From assembly GCF_000820845.2 (NCBI RefSeq), contig NZ_CBXV010000006.1, positions 242,040 through 306,039 of the forward strand: DNA of 64,000 nucleotides, given 5' to 3'. Every line of letters starts with the position of its first letter. The first letter of the stretch is position 1. Of this stretch, positions 33,782-42,830 are shown piece after piece. A program made the position numbers and the translations under genes. Below the pieces are notes generated by a model. The model saw only the letters and a program-made list of their open reading frames with translations, was not told where the DNA came from and made no database searches. Source of the DNA: Pyrinomonas methylaliphatogenes (lineage in GTDB: Bacteria; Acidobacteriota; Blastocatellia; Pyrinomonadales; Pyrinomonadaceae).

Positions 33782-35437
33782 CTATTCGCCGACGAGCGAC
33801 GACGGTAAGATGAACGGTCCGAGATGCGGGCCGCCGTAATTTAAACTCACGCGAAGCGCTAGCTCCAAAGCATCGCGCGTTCGCTCGGGCAAGATCACGG
33901 CATCGACGTAACCGCGCGCCGCGGCGAAACGCGCATCGAGCTGGTGTTCATAATCAGCGCGCACCTTCTCCATCTCAGCCATCAACTTCGCGTCCGGTTC
34001 GCGCCCTTCACGCCGGAGCTTTTCGAGTTGTGTGCCGAAGACGGCTTGAACCGCCGAATCGCCTTCCATCACGCCCATCCTGCCGGTGGGCCAACTGAAG
34101 ATGAAATCGGGATCGAAACCCTGCCCGGCCATCGCGTAGTAGCCAGCGCCGGAAGCGTGATTGATCGTCAAGACGATCTTTGGCACGGTCGCCGTCGCCA
34201 TCGCTTCGACGAAGCGCGCACCGGCGCGTATGATGCCGGAATGCTCGGCCTCCGCGCCCACCATGAACCCTGAGACGTCCTGAATGAAAAGGAGCGGCGT
34301 GCGGTGCCGGTCGCAGAGATCGATGAAGTAGGCCGCTTTTTCCGCCGATTCCGTGTAGATGATGCCGCCAAAGCGCGGCGGTCCACCATCAGCCGGACGG
34401 AGCAGCCCGCGATTGTTCGCCAGAATGCCGACTTGGATGCCGCGAATGCGCCCGTGCCCGGTGATCAACTCCTTCGCGTAATCGGACTGAAACTCATCCA
34501 GATGACCTTCATCGAGGATGCACTTCAAGACCTCGTAAGCGTCATACGGCTGACGGTGATCGTCCGGCAGCAGATCGTAGATGTCCGTTTCGGGACGTCC
34601 CGGCTCGCGCGGCTCGACGATGGAAGCCGGGGCGCGATGCGGCGGCGGAAGCTCCGCGACGAACTCTCTGATCTTCGCGATACACTCCTCGTCGTTCGCC
34701 GCGCGGTAATGGGCGACGCCCGAAATGGCGGTGTGCGTGCGCGCGCCGCCCAAAGTCTCGTTGTCGATGGTCTGCCCCGTAGCGCCTTTGACCAGATTCG
34801 CGCCGCCTAACCCCATGAACGAAGTGCCCTCGACCATCACGATCACGTCCGAGAGCGCGGGCAAGTACGCCCCGCCAGCGATGCATGGTCCCATCACGGC
34901 GGCAAACTGCGGCACGCGCAAATAACGGCGCATGATCGAATTATAGTAGAAGATGCGCGCCGCGCCGTACTGTCCCGGAAAAACGCCGCCTTGGTAAGGG
35001 AGATTGACGCCAGCCGAATCCACTAGATAGATGATCGGCACGCGCGAGCGCATGGCGATCTCCTGCGCGCGCAGGATTTTCTTGATCGTCTCGGGCCACC
35101 ACGAACCAGCTTTCACCGTCGCATCGTTAGCGACGACGACGACCTCGCGCCCGCCAACGCGACCAATGATCGTGACGACGCCCGCTGCGGGTGCAGCCCC
35201 GCCGTATTGATCATAGGCGATGAGCAATCCGATCTCCTGCGCGAATGCATCGCGATCGAGCAGCAGCGCGATCCGCTCGCGCGCCGTCAATTTCCCTTGC
35301 TCGTGCTGGCGCGCGATCTTGTCTGGCCCACCGCCCAAGCGCAGCTTCGCCTCGAGTTCGGTCAACTCGGCGGCAAGCTCGCGCAGACGTGTGCGCGGTA
35401 CGGTTTGAGTCGTAGGCGTCCCCGTCTCTTGCCTCAT
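33782..35437 (-). CDS. Acyl-CoA carboxylase beta (carboxyltransferase) subunit
   Basis: 551 residues, the full carboxyltransferase pair. The N domain has VDSAGVNLPYQGGVFPGQYGAARIFYYNSIMRR and AAVMGPCIAGGAYLPALSD. The C domain has IIYTESAEKAAYFIDLCDRHRTPLLFIQDVSGFMVGAEAEHSGIIRAGA and GAGYYAMAGQGFDPDFIFSWPTGRMGVMEG. The sequence style is that of methylcrotonyl-/geranyl-CoA carboxylases rather than AccD. The biotinylated alpha subunit is not in the window. Sits near an AtuA-family gene and a complete biotin cluster, which would supply the cofactor. Confidence 0.93.
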   Translation of the reverse strand: MRQETGTPTTQTVPRTRLRELAAELTELEAKLRLGGGPDKIARQHEQGKLTARERIALLLDRDAFAQEIGLLIAYDQYGGAAPAAGVVTIIGRVGGREVVVVANDATVKAGSWWPETIKKILRAQEIAMRSRVPIIYLVDSAGVNLPYQGGVFPGQYGAARIFYYNSIMRRYLRVPQFAAVMGPCIAGGAYLPALSDVIVMVEGTSFMGLGGANLVKGATGQTIDNETLGGARTHTAISGVAHYRAANDEECIAKIREFVAELPPPHRAPASIVEPREPGRPETDIYDLLPDDHRQPYDAYEVLKCILDEGHLDEFQSDYAKELITGHGRIRGIQVGILANNRGLLRPADGGPPRFGGIIYTESAEKAAYFIDLCDRHRTPLLFIQDVSGFMVGAEAEHSGIIRAGARFVEAMATATVPKIVLTINHASGAGYYAMAGQGFDPDFIFSWPTGRMGVMEGDSAVQAVFGTQLEKLRREGREPDAKLMAEMEKVRADYEHQLDARFAAARGYVDAVILPERTRDALELALRVSLNYGGPHLGPFILPSSLVGE

Positions 35438-35609
35438 ATGCGCGAGAGAGCGAATCCCGGATGCTCAAAATAGCACAGGCCATGACGGCGAGCAATAAAG
35501 CAGCCGCGCGAACCGAAGCGGCAAAGTTCGCGTCTATCGACCGCTCAAAATGGCTTCGAGGCGCTCGGAGCAGATAGTTCGATCGCCGCTTGCTAGGCGC
35601 GCCCTTTAC

Positions 35610-35675
35610 CTCTTCGCCAGGCAACTCATACAAATCTGCATCGCAGCGCCTCACTCTTCGCCAGGCAATTCATAC
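35610..35675. repeat. Short direct repeat at the MFS gene 3' end
   Basis: Segment 35610-35631 recurs at 35654-35675 with 21 of 22 bases identical, a 44-bp period. The second copy contains the last codons (SYELPGEE) of the MFS gene. A shorter-period relative of the repeat-gap-repeat units seen elsewhere. Confidence 0.7.
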
Positions 35676-36922
35676 GAGAGCAGGCTCTTGGCCCGCCAAA
35701 GCGCGACGATCGCCGCCAAGATGCAACCCAATCCGCCGATGACGACCGACGCTGGCGCGCCGACGAATTCGGCGACCACTCCGGCCTCGAATTCGCCGAG
35801 CTGCGGACCGCCCATGAAGAAGATCATGTTGACCGAGGTCATTCGCCCGCGCAGATGATCTGGCGTGACCAATTGGCGGATCGTTTGACGCAAAACGGAG
35901 CTAACGGTATCGGCAGCGCCAGTCAAAGCGAGCATCAGCATCGAAAACCAGAAGTTACGCGAAAGGCCAAACAGCAGCGTCGCCGCGCCGTAAACGATGA
36001 CCGAGATGATGATCAATGCGCCGGGACGCCACCATCGCCTGATGCGGGCGATCGCCGTGCCGATGAGTATCGCTCCGATGGCTGGCGCCGCGGCGAGGAA
36101 GCCGAGCCCACGCGCGCCCACGCGCAGAATGTCGGCGGCGAAGATCGGCAGCAGCGCCGTCGCCGAAGCGAAGAAGGTCGCGGCGAAATCGAGCGTCATC
36201 GTCTGCACGATGATAGGCGTTCGCCAGACGAAACGCAGCCCTTCGATCAGAGACGCAAAGCTGATCGCCGTCTCCCCGGCGGCAGCAACTTCGCCGCTCG
36301 CCTGCATCAACGCGAGCGAAACGATGACGGCGATGAACGAAAGCGCGTTGAGCGCATAGACGACCGCTGGTCCAGCCACGCCGAGCAATAAACCGGCCAG
36401 TACCGGCCCGACGATCATCGCTACCTGGAAGACGATGAAAGAGAGCGTCACGGCATTCGGAAAATCGCGCGCCGGAACGAGCGAGGGGAGCAACGCTTGC
36501 CGCGCCGGGTTATCGAACGCCGTCGCCGCCGACGAAATGGCCGTCAACAAGAAGATCGGCCACACGCTCCGCAAACCGTGCGCCGTCACCAAAGCAAGCG
36601 ACGCCGCCGAGACGAGCATAGTCGTCTGCGTGACCATCATCAGTCGCTTGCGATTGATCGCATCGGCGAAGACTCCGCCGATTAAGGAGCAGAGGATGAT
36701 CGGCAGGACGCGCACGAGGCCGACTAATCCGAGCGCCGCAGCCGATCTCGTCAGCATGTAAACGTGCCAGTTGATGGCGACGAGCTGCATCTGAGAGCCC
36801 GTCACCGAAATGAGTTGTCCGAACCAAAAGAACCGAAAGTCTCGATGCCGAAGCGCAGCGAACGCTTCCCCTCGACCCGCTTCGCGCCGCGCTTCCTCTG
36901 CCACCGTAGAACTCAAGGTCAC
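35651..36922 (-). CDS. MFS transporter, EntS-like
   Basis: 423 residues with about eleven to twelve helices. It starts from GTG (MTLSSTVAEEA), and the first motif is FRFFWFGQLISVTGSQMQLVAINWHVYMLT. The loop motif GGVFADAINRKRLMM is the MFS motif A variant, and FDNPARQALLPSLVPARDFPNAVTLSFIVFQVAMIVGPVLAGLLL is typical of the MFS_3/enterobactin exporter EntS group. Probably exports a small molecule. Its last codons coincide with the 35610 repeat. Confidence 0.92.
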   Translation of the reverse strand: MTLSSTVAEEARREAGRGEAFAALRHRDFRFFWFGQLISVTGSQMQLVAINWHVYMLTRSAAALGLVGLVRVLPIILCSLIGGVFADAINRKRLMMVTQTTMLVSAASLALVTAHGLRSVWPIFLLTAISSAATAFDNPARQALLPSLVPARDFPNAVTLSFIVFQVAMIVGPVLAGLLLGVAGPAVVYALNALSFIAVIVSLALMQASGEVAAAGETAISFASLIEGLRFVWRTPIIVQTMTLDFAATFFASATALLPIFAADILRVGARGLGFLAAAPAIGAILIGTAIARIRRWWRPGALIIISVIVYGAATLLFGLSRNFWFSMLMLALTGAADTVSSVLRQTIRQLVTPDHLRGRMTSVNMIFFMGGPQLGEFEAGVVAEFVGAPASVVIGGLGCILAAIVALWRAKSLLSYELPGEE

Positions 36923-37233
36923 CTAACCGCTTCCTCCAAAGATCCTCACTCGATCGAAAATCGCCCGCGTTTCGCATGAACGAACGATCATCGATGCGCA
37001 TGTCACGGATGAAGATAGAAGCATAACCGCTCGATACAGGAAAGCACAACCGCGCGCTTCGGCGAGTTTTCGCCAACAAGCTTTTACGCGAACGAATTAC
37101 GCCAACGGAGTGGGATCCCCGCGAAGATCGCTTTCGCCGATAGGCTTTATAGAAGAGCCGTTCAAAAAGCCAAGACGAAGTACCTGCGGGACAATCCGCG
37201 CTGAAGCAAGAACGGGCTCGCAGTCGATCACGT
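36923..37233. other. Intergenic with repeat unit
   Basis: 311 bp upstream of the MFS gene and downstream of the lipid-kinase-like gene. It contains the first copy of the 37159 repeat unit; otherwise no gene or RNA element is evident. Confidence 0.4.
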
Positions 37234-37267
37234 TCAAAAGGCAAGACGAAGTGCCTGCGGGACAATC
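37159..37267. repeat. Repeat-gap-repeat unit (37-38 bp x2, 72-bp period)
   Basis: Segment 37159-37196 recurs at 37231-37267, differing by one indel and one or two substitutions. The second copy spans the last codons and stop (37234) of the diacylglycerol-kinase-like gene. The middle 34 bp are unrelated. Confidence 0.82.
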
Positions 37268-38205
37268 TGGAATCGAGCGGGGATCGCGCCGCGCACCTCA
37301 CCATCAGCCTCCAGTTGAAGCGGGGCTTCGGAAGCGAGAGGTTCGATGTAAACGGTCTTACCGCGCAACAATCGAACTCTAGGATTGCGCAGATGCTTTC
37401 CGTCACGCGCGCGCGGCAACTCGCGCAGCACCGTCATCTTCGTCACGCCAGCGGCCACCACCACATCAAGAAGACCATCATCGGCGCGCGCCGTCGGAGC
37501 GAGCATTATCCCCCCGCCCGCGTATGGACCGCTCGTGATCGCAATCAGGTTCGAGCGGGATTCGAATAGATCATCATCGACGCGAATGCGCACGGGCTGC
37601 TCACGCCAACCCTTGAGGGCTGATAAAGCGGCGAGCGTGAAACGCGCCTCTCCAGGCAAAAAGCGAAATAAGCCATCCTGCGCGGCAACGCGCGCTGCGA
37701 CTTCGGCACCGAAGCCGATCGTCGCCGCATTCAAATAGACGAATCCAGCCGCGCCCGCACACTGAACGCGGACCATATCGACTAGGCGCACGCCTCCGCT
37801 AGCTCCCCGGCGACAGATTGCCAACAAGCGCGCGAGCCACGTTTCGATGGGCGCGCGATAACCGATCAGACCGCGCGCGAAATCATCGCCGGTCCCCGCC
37901 GGAAGCAGGGCTAACCTCGCCTCCGCGTTCACCAATCGCAATCTTTCGTCGCAACTCTCCAACGGCTCGAAGAATCCCGCCGCGACTTCTCCGATCGTGC
38001 CGTCGCCACCCACCACTGCGATCAACTTCCAACCGTCGCGCAAGGCGCGGCGCGCCGTAGCTTGCGCATCGCCTCTAGATCTCGTTTCGTAAGCTTCGAA
38101 GCCTATCGCCTCGCGCCGCAACGCTTCGCGCACCTGCGGCCAGACGCGCCGAACACGCGCTGCGTTCGGGTTTACGATGATGAACAAACGGATGGGCGAA
38201 CTCAT
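37234..38205 (-). CDS. Diacylglycerol kinase catalytic domain (YegS/DgkB-like) protein
   Basis: 323 residues. The ATP-binding VVGGDGTIGEVAAG motif follows FIIVNPNAARVRRVWPQVREAL, and LLPAGTGDDFARGL is the second signature. The C-terminal domain has the usual SNLIAITSGPYAGGGIMLAPTARADDGLLDVVVAAG. Members phosphorylate diacylglycerol, sphingosine or related lipids at the inner membrane; the substrate is unknown. Its 3' end coincides with a repeat unit. Confidence 0.92.
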   Translation of the reverse strand: MSSPIRLFIIVNPNAARVRRVWPQVREALRREAIGFEAYETRSRGDAQATARRALRDGWKLIAVVGGDGTIGEVAAGFFEPLESCDERLRLVNAEARLALLPAGTGDDFARGLIGYRAPIETWLARLLAICRRGASGGVRLVDMVRVQCAGAAGFVYLNAATIGFGAEVAARVAAQDGLFRFLPGEARFTLAALSALKGWREQPVRIRVDDDLFESRSNLIAITSGPYAGGGIMLAPTARADDGLLDVVVAAGVTKMTVLRELPRARDGKHLRNPRVRLLRGKTVYIEPLASEAPLQLEADGEVRGAIPARFQIVPQALRLAF

Positions 38206-38350
38206 CGGAGATTCGCGCGGCGTTTCAACCTTCAGCGACAGTTGACGAGGCAGGAGAATTTAACACAGGCCAGGGAGATAGGAGAACGGCTGCGATCAAA
38301 GCGACGAAAGGCCGATCGCAAACTACCGTTTGGGCCTCAAGATGGCTTTT

Positions 38351-38420
38351 CGAGATTTCATCGATTAACTGCGCGCCGGGCGTGTCGCCCAGCCACTCGG
38401 GCTCACGAGATTTCATCGAT
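38351..38420. repeat. 15-bp direct repeat at the YCF48-like gene 3' end
   Basis: CGAGATTTCATCGAT occurs at 38351-38365 and 38406-38420 without mismatch, a period of 55 bp. The second copy includes the stop codon (38413-38415). Same placement as other gene-end units, but shorter. Confidence 0.65.
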
Positions 38421-39390
38421 AGGTGAGGATCGTGCCGCCGAAACCGACGGCCCACCCGCGCCGATCCGCAGCGAAGCACAATCGTTCGAGTTGATATGTC
38501 GTGCCGCTCGGCACAACCAACCAGGTCTCTCCGCCATCGGTCGTGTGAAGAACGGTGCCGTTGGCGCCGACGGCCCATCCCTCGCGCAAACTCAGGAACT
38601 TTACGTCGAACAGATCGGCGTTCGTATTCGAGTTCTGTCTGCGCCACACCTTTCCGCCGTTGACCGTCACGAAGATGCGTCCGCCGCTCCCCACCGCCCA
38701 ACCGTGCCGTTCATCGAGGAAACTGACGCCGTTCAAGCGAACGCCCGTTTCGGGCACGAAGCCGAGTTGCCAGGTATCGCCGCCATCGGTCGTATAAAGC
38801 GCCGTGGAATTAGCGCCAACGATCCACGCCCTTTGAGAATCGTAGCCGGCTCCGGCAAGGAGGAGATGGCGCGTCGGGGCGAACTGCCTGACCCAGCTTC
38901 TCCCCCCATCGCGCGTGGCGTAGATCGCGCCGGCCTCGCCGAAAGTCCAACCGTGCGCCTCATCGGCGAAGACGAGGCGCGTCAAAGTCACGGCCTCGAT
39001 GCCGACCGGATTCAGATGGAACCATGTCTTTCCGCCGTCTTCCGTCCTCCAGAAGTATGAGCGCGGTTCGCCCTCTCTTTGCGCATAGGGATTGCGCTCG
39101 ACGAGCATCCAGCCGATCCGCTCGCCGATGAACAGAAGATCCCTAATCGCATCATCGTTGGGACGCCGCATCGCGCGCCAAGTCGCGCCGCCGTCTTCAG
39201 TCGCGAGGACCACGCCATTGCCGCCGGCGACGAAGCCGCGCCGCTCATCGAGAAAATAGACGGCATGCAGGCGCGTCATCGTGCCAGATGATTGCCGCCG
39301 CCAAGCGCTTTCGGAAGCGAAAGCGCCAACCGCCCACACGCCAACTTGAACTAGAAACGCGATGGAACAATATTTCAGTCGTCTGCCCAT
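38413..39390 (-). CDS. YCF48-like (photosystem-II-stability-factor-type) beta-propeller protein
   Basis: From the ATG at 39390 (GGGAG SD) the product has a signal-like N-terminus (YCSIAFLVQVGVWAVGAFA) and about 325 residues. Repeated blades of the form ATEDGGATW, RTEDGGKTWFHL, ATRDGGRSWVRQ, TTDGGDTW, VTVNGGKVWRRQ and TTDGGETW alternate with G-W-A-V-G strands, giving a seven-bladed propeller like YCF48/HCF136. Outside photosynthesis such proteins occur in exopolysaccharide and surface loci. It is the last gene of the XrtA run. Confidence 0.88.
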   Translation of the reverse strand: MGRRLKYCSIAFLVQVGVWAVGAFASESAWRRQSSGTMTRLHAVYFLDERRGFVAGGNGVVLATEDGGATWRAMRRPNDDAIRDLLFIGERIGWMLVERNPYAQREGEPRSYFWRTEDGGKTWFHLNPVGIEAVTLTRLVFADEAHGWTFGEAGAIYATRDGGRSWVRQFAPTRHLLLAGAGYDSQRAWIVGANSTALYTTDGGDTWQLGFVPETGVRLNGVSFLDERHGWAVGSGGRIFVTVNGGKVWRRQNSNTNADLFDVKFLSLREGWAVGANGTVLHTTDGGETWLVVPSGTTYQLERLCFAADRRGWAVGFGGTILTYR

Positions 39391-39484
39391 CTCGCCGCTC
39401 CCTCTTCGATGATCGACGAGCCCTGACGCTTGGCGGCAAGGGCGCCTTGAACAGCCCGTCGATGAACGGTGGATCGGCGCGCCT

Positions 39485-40366
39485 TCACCATCCGCCCATG
39501 AAGATACGCGCAAAGCCGATGATCGGGACGTAGGTCAACACTCTTTCGAGCGTCTTGATCTTGTTGCCCGGAACGAGCACTTGATCGCCCGGCGCGAGAT
39601 AGAAGTTATCCGCCGTCTTCCCCTTCTCGATCTTGGCGACATCGACCGGGATCATCTGCATCGATCCATCCGGCTGGCGGCGAAGCACGGTGACCTTGCT
39701 CTTGTCGCCCGTGCGAAGCACGCCGCCCGCTTCCGTCAAGGCTTCATAGACGGTCAATCGGTGCGTCATCACTTTGACGCCCGGCTGAGCCACATCGCCG
39801 AGGACGGCATATCGCGCCGACATCGCTCTTTCGAGCGAGACGGTCACTTTCGGATCGATGATGTACTCATCGAGCCTCTTTGTGATCTCCGCCGCAACCT
39901 CATCAACGGTTTTGCCGACGACGAAGACGCCGCCGATAAGCGGGTATGAGATGACGCCGTTCGGCGGGATGACGATCCCAGCGCGCGAATAACGGTCCAA
40001 ACCGAAGACCGTCACGGAGATCACATCTTCCGGCCCGAGCCGGTAGGTACGAAGGAAGTTGTTGTAATAGGGCAGAATGGCCGCCTCCTCTTCGCTCTGG
40101 CTCTCGCGCCGGAACTTCCCGAGATCATCGCGCTCCGGCTCGCCCTGACCGACCAATCGCGGTCTGACCTTCTCGTTTGGACCGGCGACATCAGTCCTCT
40201 CCTTCGCTTCGACTCCAGGCTGAGCCTCGCCCACTTTCCCTTGACCCTGTCCGACCGACGGAGACGGCTGAGTCTTCGTTTCGCCGGACGCGCTCGTTTG
40301 CGCCCATGCAGCGGAAGCGTTGATCAGGATGATGCCGAACATCGCCGTTAAGATCTTCTTGCACAT
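39485..40366 (-). CDS. Polysaccharide export protein, Wza/BexD-like
   Basis: From the ATG at 40366 (AGGAG SD) about 293 residues. The signal peptide ends ASAAWAQ, followed by a Gln/Pro/Glu-rich linker (residues 25-90). The Poly_export domain starts at YRLGPEDVISVTVFGLDRYSRAGIVIPPNGVISYPLIGGVFVVGKTVDEVAAEITKRL. A SLBB domain follows (YAVLGDVAQPGVKVMTHRLTVYEALTEAGG). The protein would form the outer-membrane pore of the exopolysaccharide machine. Usual Cys lipobox is absent. Confidence 0.93.
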   Translation of the reverse strand: MCKKILTAMFGIILINASAAWAQTSASGETKTQPSPSVGQGQGKVGEAQPGVEAKERTDVAGPNEKVRPRLVGQGEPERDDLGKFRRESQSEEEAAILPYYNNFLRTYRLGPEDVISVTVFGLDRYSRAGIVIPPNGVISYPLIGGVFVVGKTVDEVAAEITKRLDEYIIDPKVTVSLERAMSARYAVLGDVAQPGVKVMTHRLTVYEALTEAGGVLRTGDKSKVTVLRRQPDGSMQMIPVDVAKIEKGKTADNFYLAPGDQVLVPGNKIKTLERVLTYVPIIGFARIFMGGW

Positions 40367-40382
40367 CTTCGCTTGACTCCTT

Positions 40383-41771
40383 TCAGCGCGCGCCGCGCCC
40401 GAAAAGAATGATCTTGATCGTTTCGAACATGATGAGGGCGTCGAGCGCCAGGCTCTGGTTCTTGATGTAATAGAGATCGTACTGCAGTTTCTGCCGCGCA
40501 TCTTCGATCGACGCGCCATACGGATATTTGATCTGCGCCCACCCGGTAAGGCCAGGCGCGACTAGGTGGCGCTGTTCGTAAAACGGTATCTCTTCGGCGA
40601 GCTGCTTGACGAAGTGAGGCCGTTCGGGACGCGGCCCGACGAAATTCATCTCGCCCTTGAGTATGTTCCAGAACTGCGGGATCTCATCGATGCGCGTCTT
40701 ACGGATGATGCGCCCGACGCGCGTGGTCCGATCGTCGTTCTCTTTGGCCCAGACCGGCCCTTCCTTCTCCGCATCGACGCGCATCGAGCGGAACTTGATG
40801 AGCGTGAAGATGCGCCCGTTCTTCCCGACGCGCTCTTGGCGATAGAAGATCGGACCCGGAGAATCGAGCTTGATGGCGATCGCCGTCAGGATGACGATGG
40901 GGAGCGAAAGGAGGCCGCCGACGAGCGCCGCGCCGCGATGCAGCAGCGCGCGTAAGAAGGCGCTGAGGCGCGCTTGCCTTCCGCGACCCGTAAAGATCAA
41001 CCACGATGGGCGCAACATATCGAGATGTACGCGCCCCGTCAATCGTTCATAGAACGAAGTGCCCTCTTCGATCGCCACATCGCCCGACAGGCTCAGGTCC
41101 AAGAGCTGCTTCGTCGGGAACCTGCCGCGCCGTTCGCCCATCGCGACGACGATGCGATCGATGCCTTCACGTCGCACGAGTTCAGGCAGATCGGTCGTCG
41201 TGCCGAGGACGCGCGGATTGATCAGGCTGCGCCCGACGAGCTCCGGCTTGTTGTCCACAAAACCGACGATGCGGTAACCAGCGTCGCGCCGGGCGAGGAC
41301 CTCGCGCGCGATCTCAAGCCCTTGCGCGCCCGTGCCGACGATCAAGATGCGCTCGCCCATTTTCGGATGGCCCAGCAAGTAATGGATCGAGACGCGCCAT
41401 CCGACCATCAGACCAAGCGCCAGCGGCAAAGCGATCAATGACACGCCGCGCCCGACCATCAAGTCCGGCGCAACGTAGAAGATGACGGCGAGCGCAACCC
41501 AAGCCATGCCGAGCGCCTGCATCAGCCGCAGCACGAGTTCGCGCCGATCGCCGATAACGACGAAATCATACAAGTCGTAGAAATAGAAGGCGGCCAGACA
41601 GACGATCGTGACGAGCGCCGCCTTATAGACGCCGTAATGTTCGACGAAATACTCTTCGAACCCATCCGATCCGAGGCGCAACAGCGTAGCGAGCATCATC
41701 CCGCCGAAGAGCAACATCGCTTCGGCGAAAAGGAGAAGAAGGGTGCGCGCTCTGTGCCTCCCGGACTTCAA
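40383..41771 (-). CDS. Exopolysaccharide polyprenyl glycosylphosphotransferase (initiating enzyme)
   Basis: 462 residues. The N-terminal five membrane helices and a CoA-binding-like domain (ERILIVGTGAQGLEIAREVLARRDAGYRIVGFVDN) precede a bacterial sugar transferase domain: FYRQERVGKNGRIFTLIKFRSMRVDAEKEGPVWAKENDDRTTRVGRIIRKTRIDEIPQFWNILKGEMNFVGPRPERPHFV. It attaches the first sugar phosphate to undecaprenyl phosphate. The TTG start overlaps the kinase stop (TTTGA) and is preceded by GGAGGG, so translation is coupled. Probably the XrtA-associated type. Confidence 0.95.
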   Translation of the reverse strand: MKSGRHRARTLLLLFAEAMLLFGGMMLATLLRLGSDGFEEYFVEHYGVYKAALVTIVCLAAFYFYDLYDFVVIGDRRELVLRLMQALGMAWVALAVIFYVAPDLMVGRGVSLIALPLALGLMVGWRVSIHYLLGHPKMGERILIVGTGAQGLEIAREVLARRDAGYRIVGFVDNKPELVGRSLINPRVLGTTTDLPELVRREGIDRIVVAMGERRGRFPTKQLLDLSLSGDVAIEEGTSFYERLTGRVHLDMLRPSWLIFTGRGRQARLSAFLRALLHRGAALVGGLLSLPIVILTAIAIKLDSPGPIFYRQERVGKNGRIFTLIKFRSMRVDAEKEGPVWAKENDDRTTRVGRIIRKTRIDEIPQFWNILKGEMNFVGPRPERPHFVKQLAEEIPFYEQRHLVAPGLTGWAQIKYPYGASIEDARQKLQYDLYYIKNQSLALDALIMFETIKIILFGRGAR

Positions 41772-42811
41772 ACGGCGACTCCCTCCGCAACGGCCTTCTT
41801 TTTAGCCTCTTCCGCCCTTCGGTAATAGCGCCGGTAATAGTAGCTGTGCTCATCGAGCGTCTCGTCGACGCCGTTCAGGACGATGCCGAGCAATCGCTCG
41901 CGCGGCAACGGTTCGAGCAGACGGTCGAGCAGACTGTAGCGCGTGTAACCGGCGCGAACGACGATCAGCGCCGCATCGGCCCGGTTGATCAAAACCGTCG
42001 CGTCGGTGAAGATGCCGAGCGGCGGAGCGTCGATCACGATGTAATCGAACATGCGCCGCACTTCGGCGAGAACGCTGCTGAAGCGCGGCCCCGAAAGCAT
42101 CTCGGCGACATCGTTGCGCTCGCTCCCGCCGGGCAGAAGGTAGAGACCAGCCGGCTCCAATCGCACGATCGTTGCATCGAGTTCCGCTTCGCCAGCCAAA
42201 ACCTCCGACAACCCGGGCCGACGGTCCAATCCCAAATAGCTGAGCGCACATGGCCGCCGCAGATCGCCGTCGATCAGAAGCGCGCGGACGCCATCTGTCT
42301 GGGCCAGCAACCAAGCGAGATTGATCGCGGTAACGGTCTTGCCCTCGAGCACGCCCGCGCTCGTGATCACGACCGCTTGCACCTGACGCTTCTCGCCGGC
42401 ATGCAGCACATGCGTGCGCAGCGAACGGAACTGTTCGCATTCGGGCGATTGCGGCTGCGTGATGGCGATCAGATGTTGATCAGCGCGCGCGGCGGAGACA
42501 TCAAGTGCAGGGAAGCTCGCCACACGCGCTGATCGCTCAGCGTCCACCGTTGCCCCAGCAACGCGCGAAGCCCAACCGTTCTCGGGGAGTGCCGACCCGA
42601 TGGCGGTCGCTACATCCGCGTGCTCAGCGGACGCTGAAAAGAGCTGTGGCTCGCGCGCCTGTGAACTGAAGATCTCCGAACGCTGCAACAACGATTCGAT
42701 CTCTTCAGCCCGAGCTTGTGCGTCGCTCGGTCGCGCTCGATGTTCGCGTTTTCTGCTGTCAAGCTCAGCGGCGCGCCGCAATGCATCGAATACTCTTCCC
42801 ATCTTCTTCAT
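41768..42811 (-). CDS. XrtA-associated tyrosine autokinase, CpsD/CapB-like
   Basis: I choose the ATG at 42811 (SD GAGGTG), giving MKKMGRVFDALRRAAEL, the usual start; a longer frame from 42892 overlaps the ATPase gene. Walker A is ITSAGVLEGKTVTAINLAWLLAQ (GEGKT replaced by LEGKT), Walker A' is LLIDGDLRRP and Walker B is YIVIDAPP. The C-terminal tyrosine cluster is SYYYRRYYRR. It phosphorylates itself and partners to control polymer length with the Wzz-type protein encoded upstream. Confidence 0.93.
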   Translation of the reverse strand: MKKMGRVFDALRRAAELDSRKREHRARPSDAQARAEEIESLLQRSEIFSSQAREPQLFSASAEHADVATAIGSALPENGWASRVAGATVDAERSARVASFPALDVSAARADQHLIAITQPQSPECEQFRSLRTHVLHAGEKRQVQAVVITSAGVLEGKTVTAINLAWLLAQTDGVRALLIDGDLRRPCALSYLGLDRRPGLSEVLAGEAELDATIVRLEPAGLYLLPGGSERNDVAEMLSGPRFSSVLAEVRRMFDYIVIDAPPLGIFTDATVLINRADAALIVVRAGYTRYSLLDRLLEPLPRERLLGIVLNGVDETLDEHSYYYRRYYRRAEEAKKKAVAEGVAV

Positions 42812-42830
42812 CACCTCTTCGAACTCAGAC

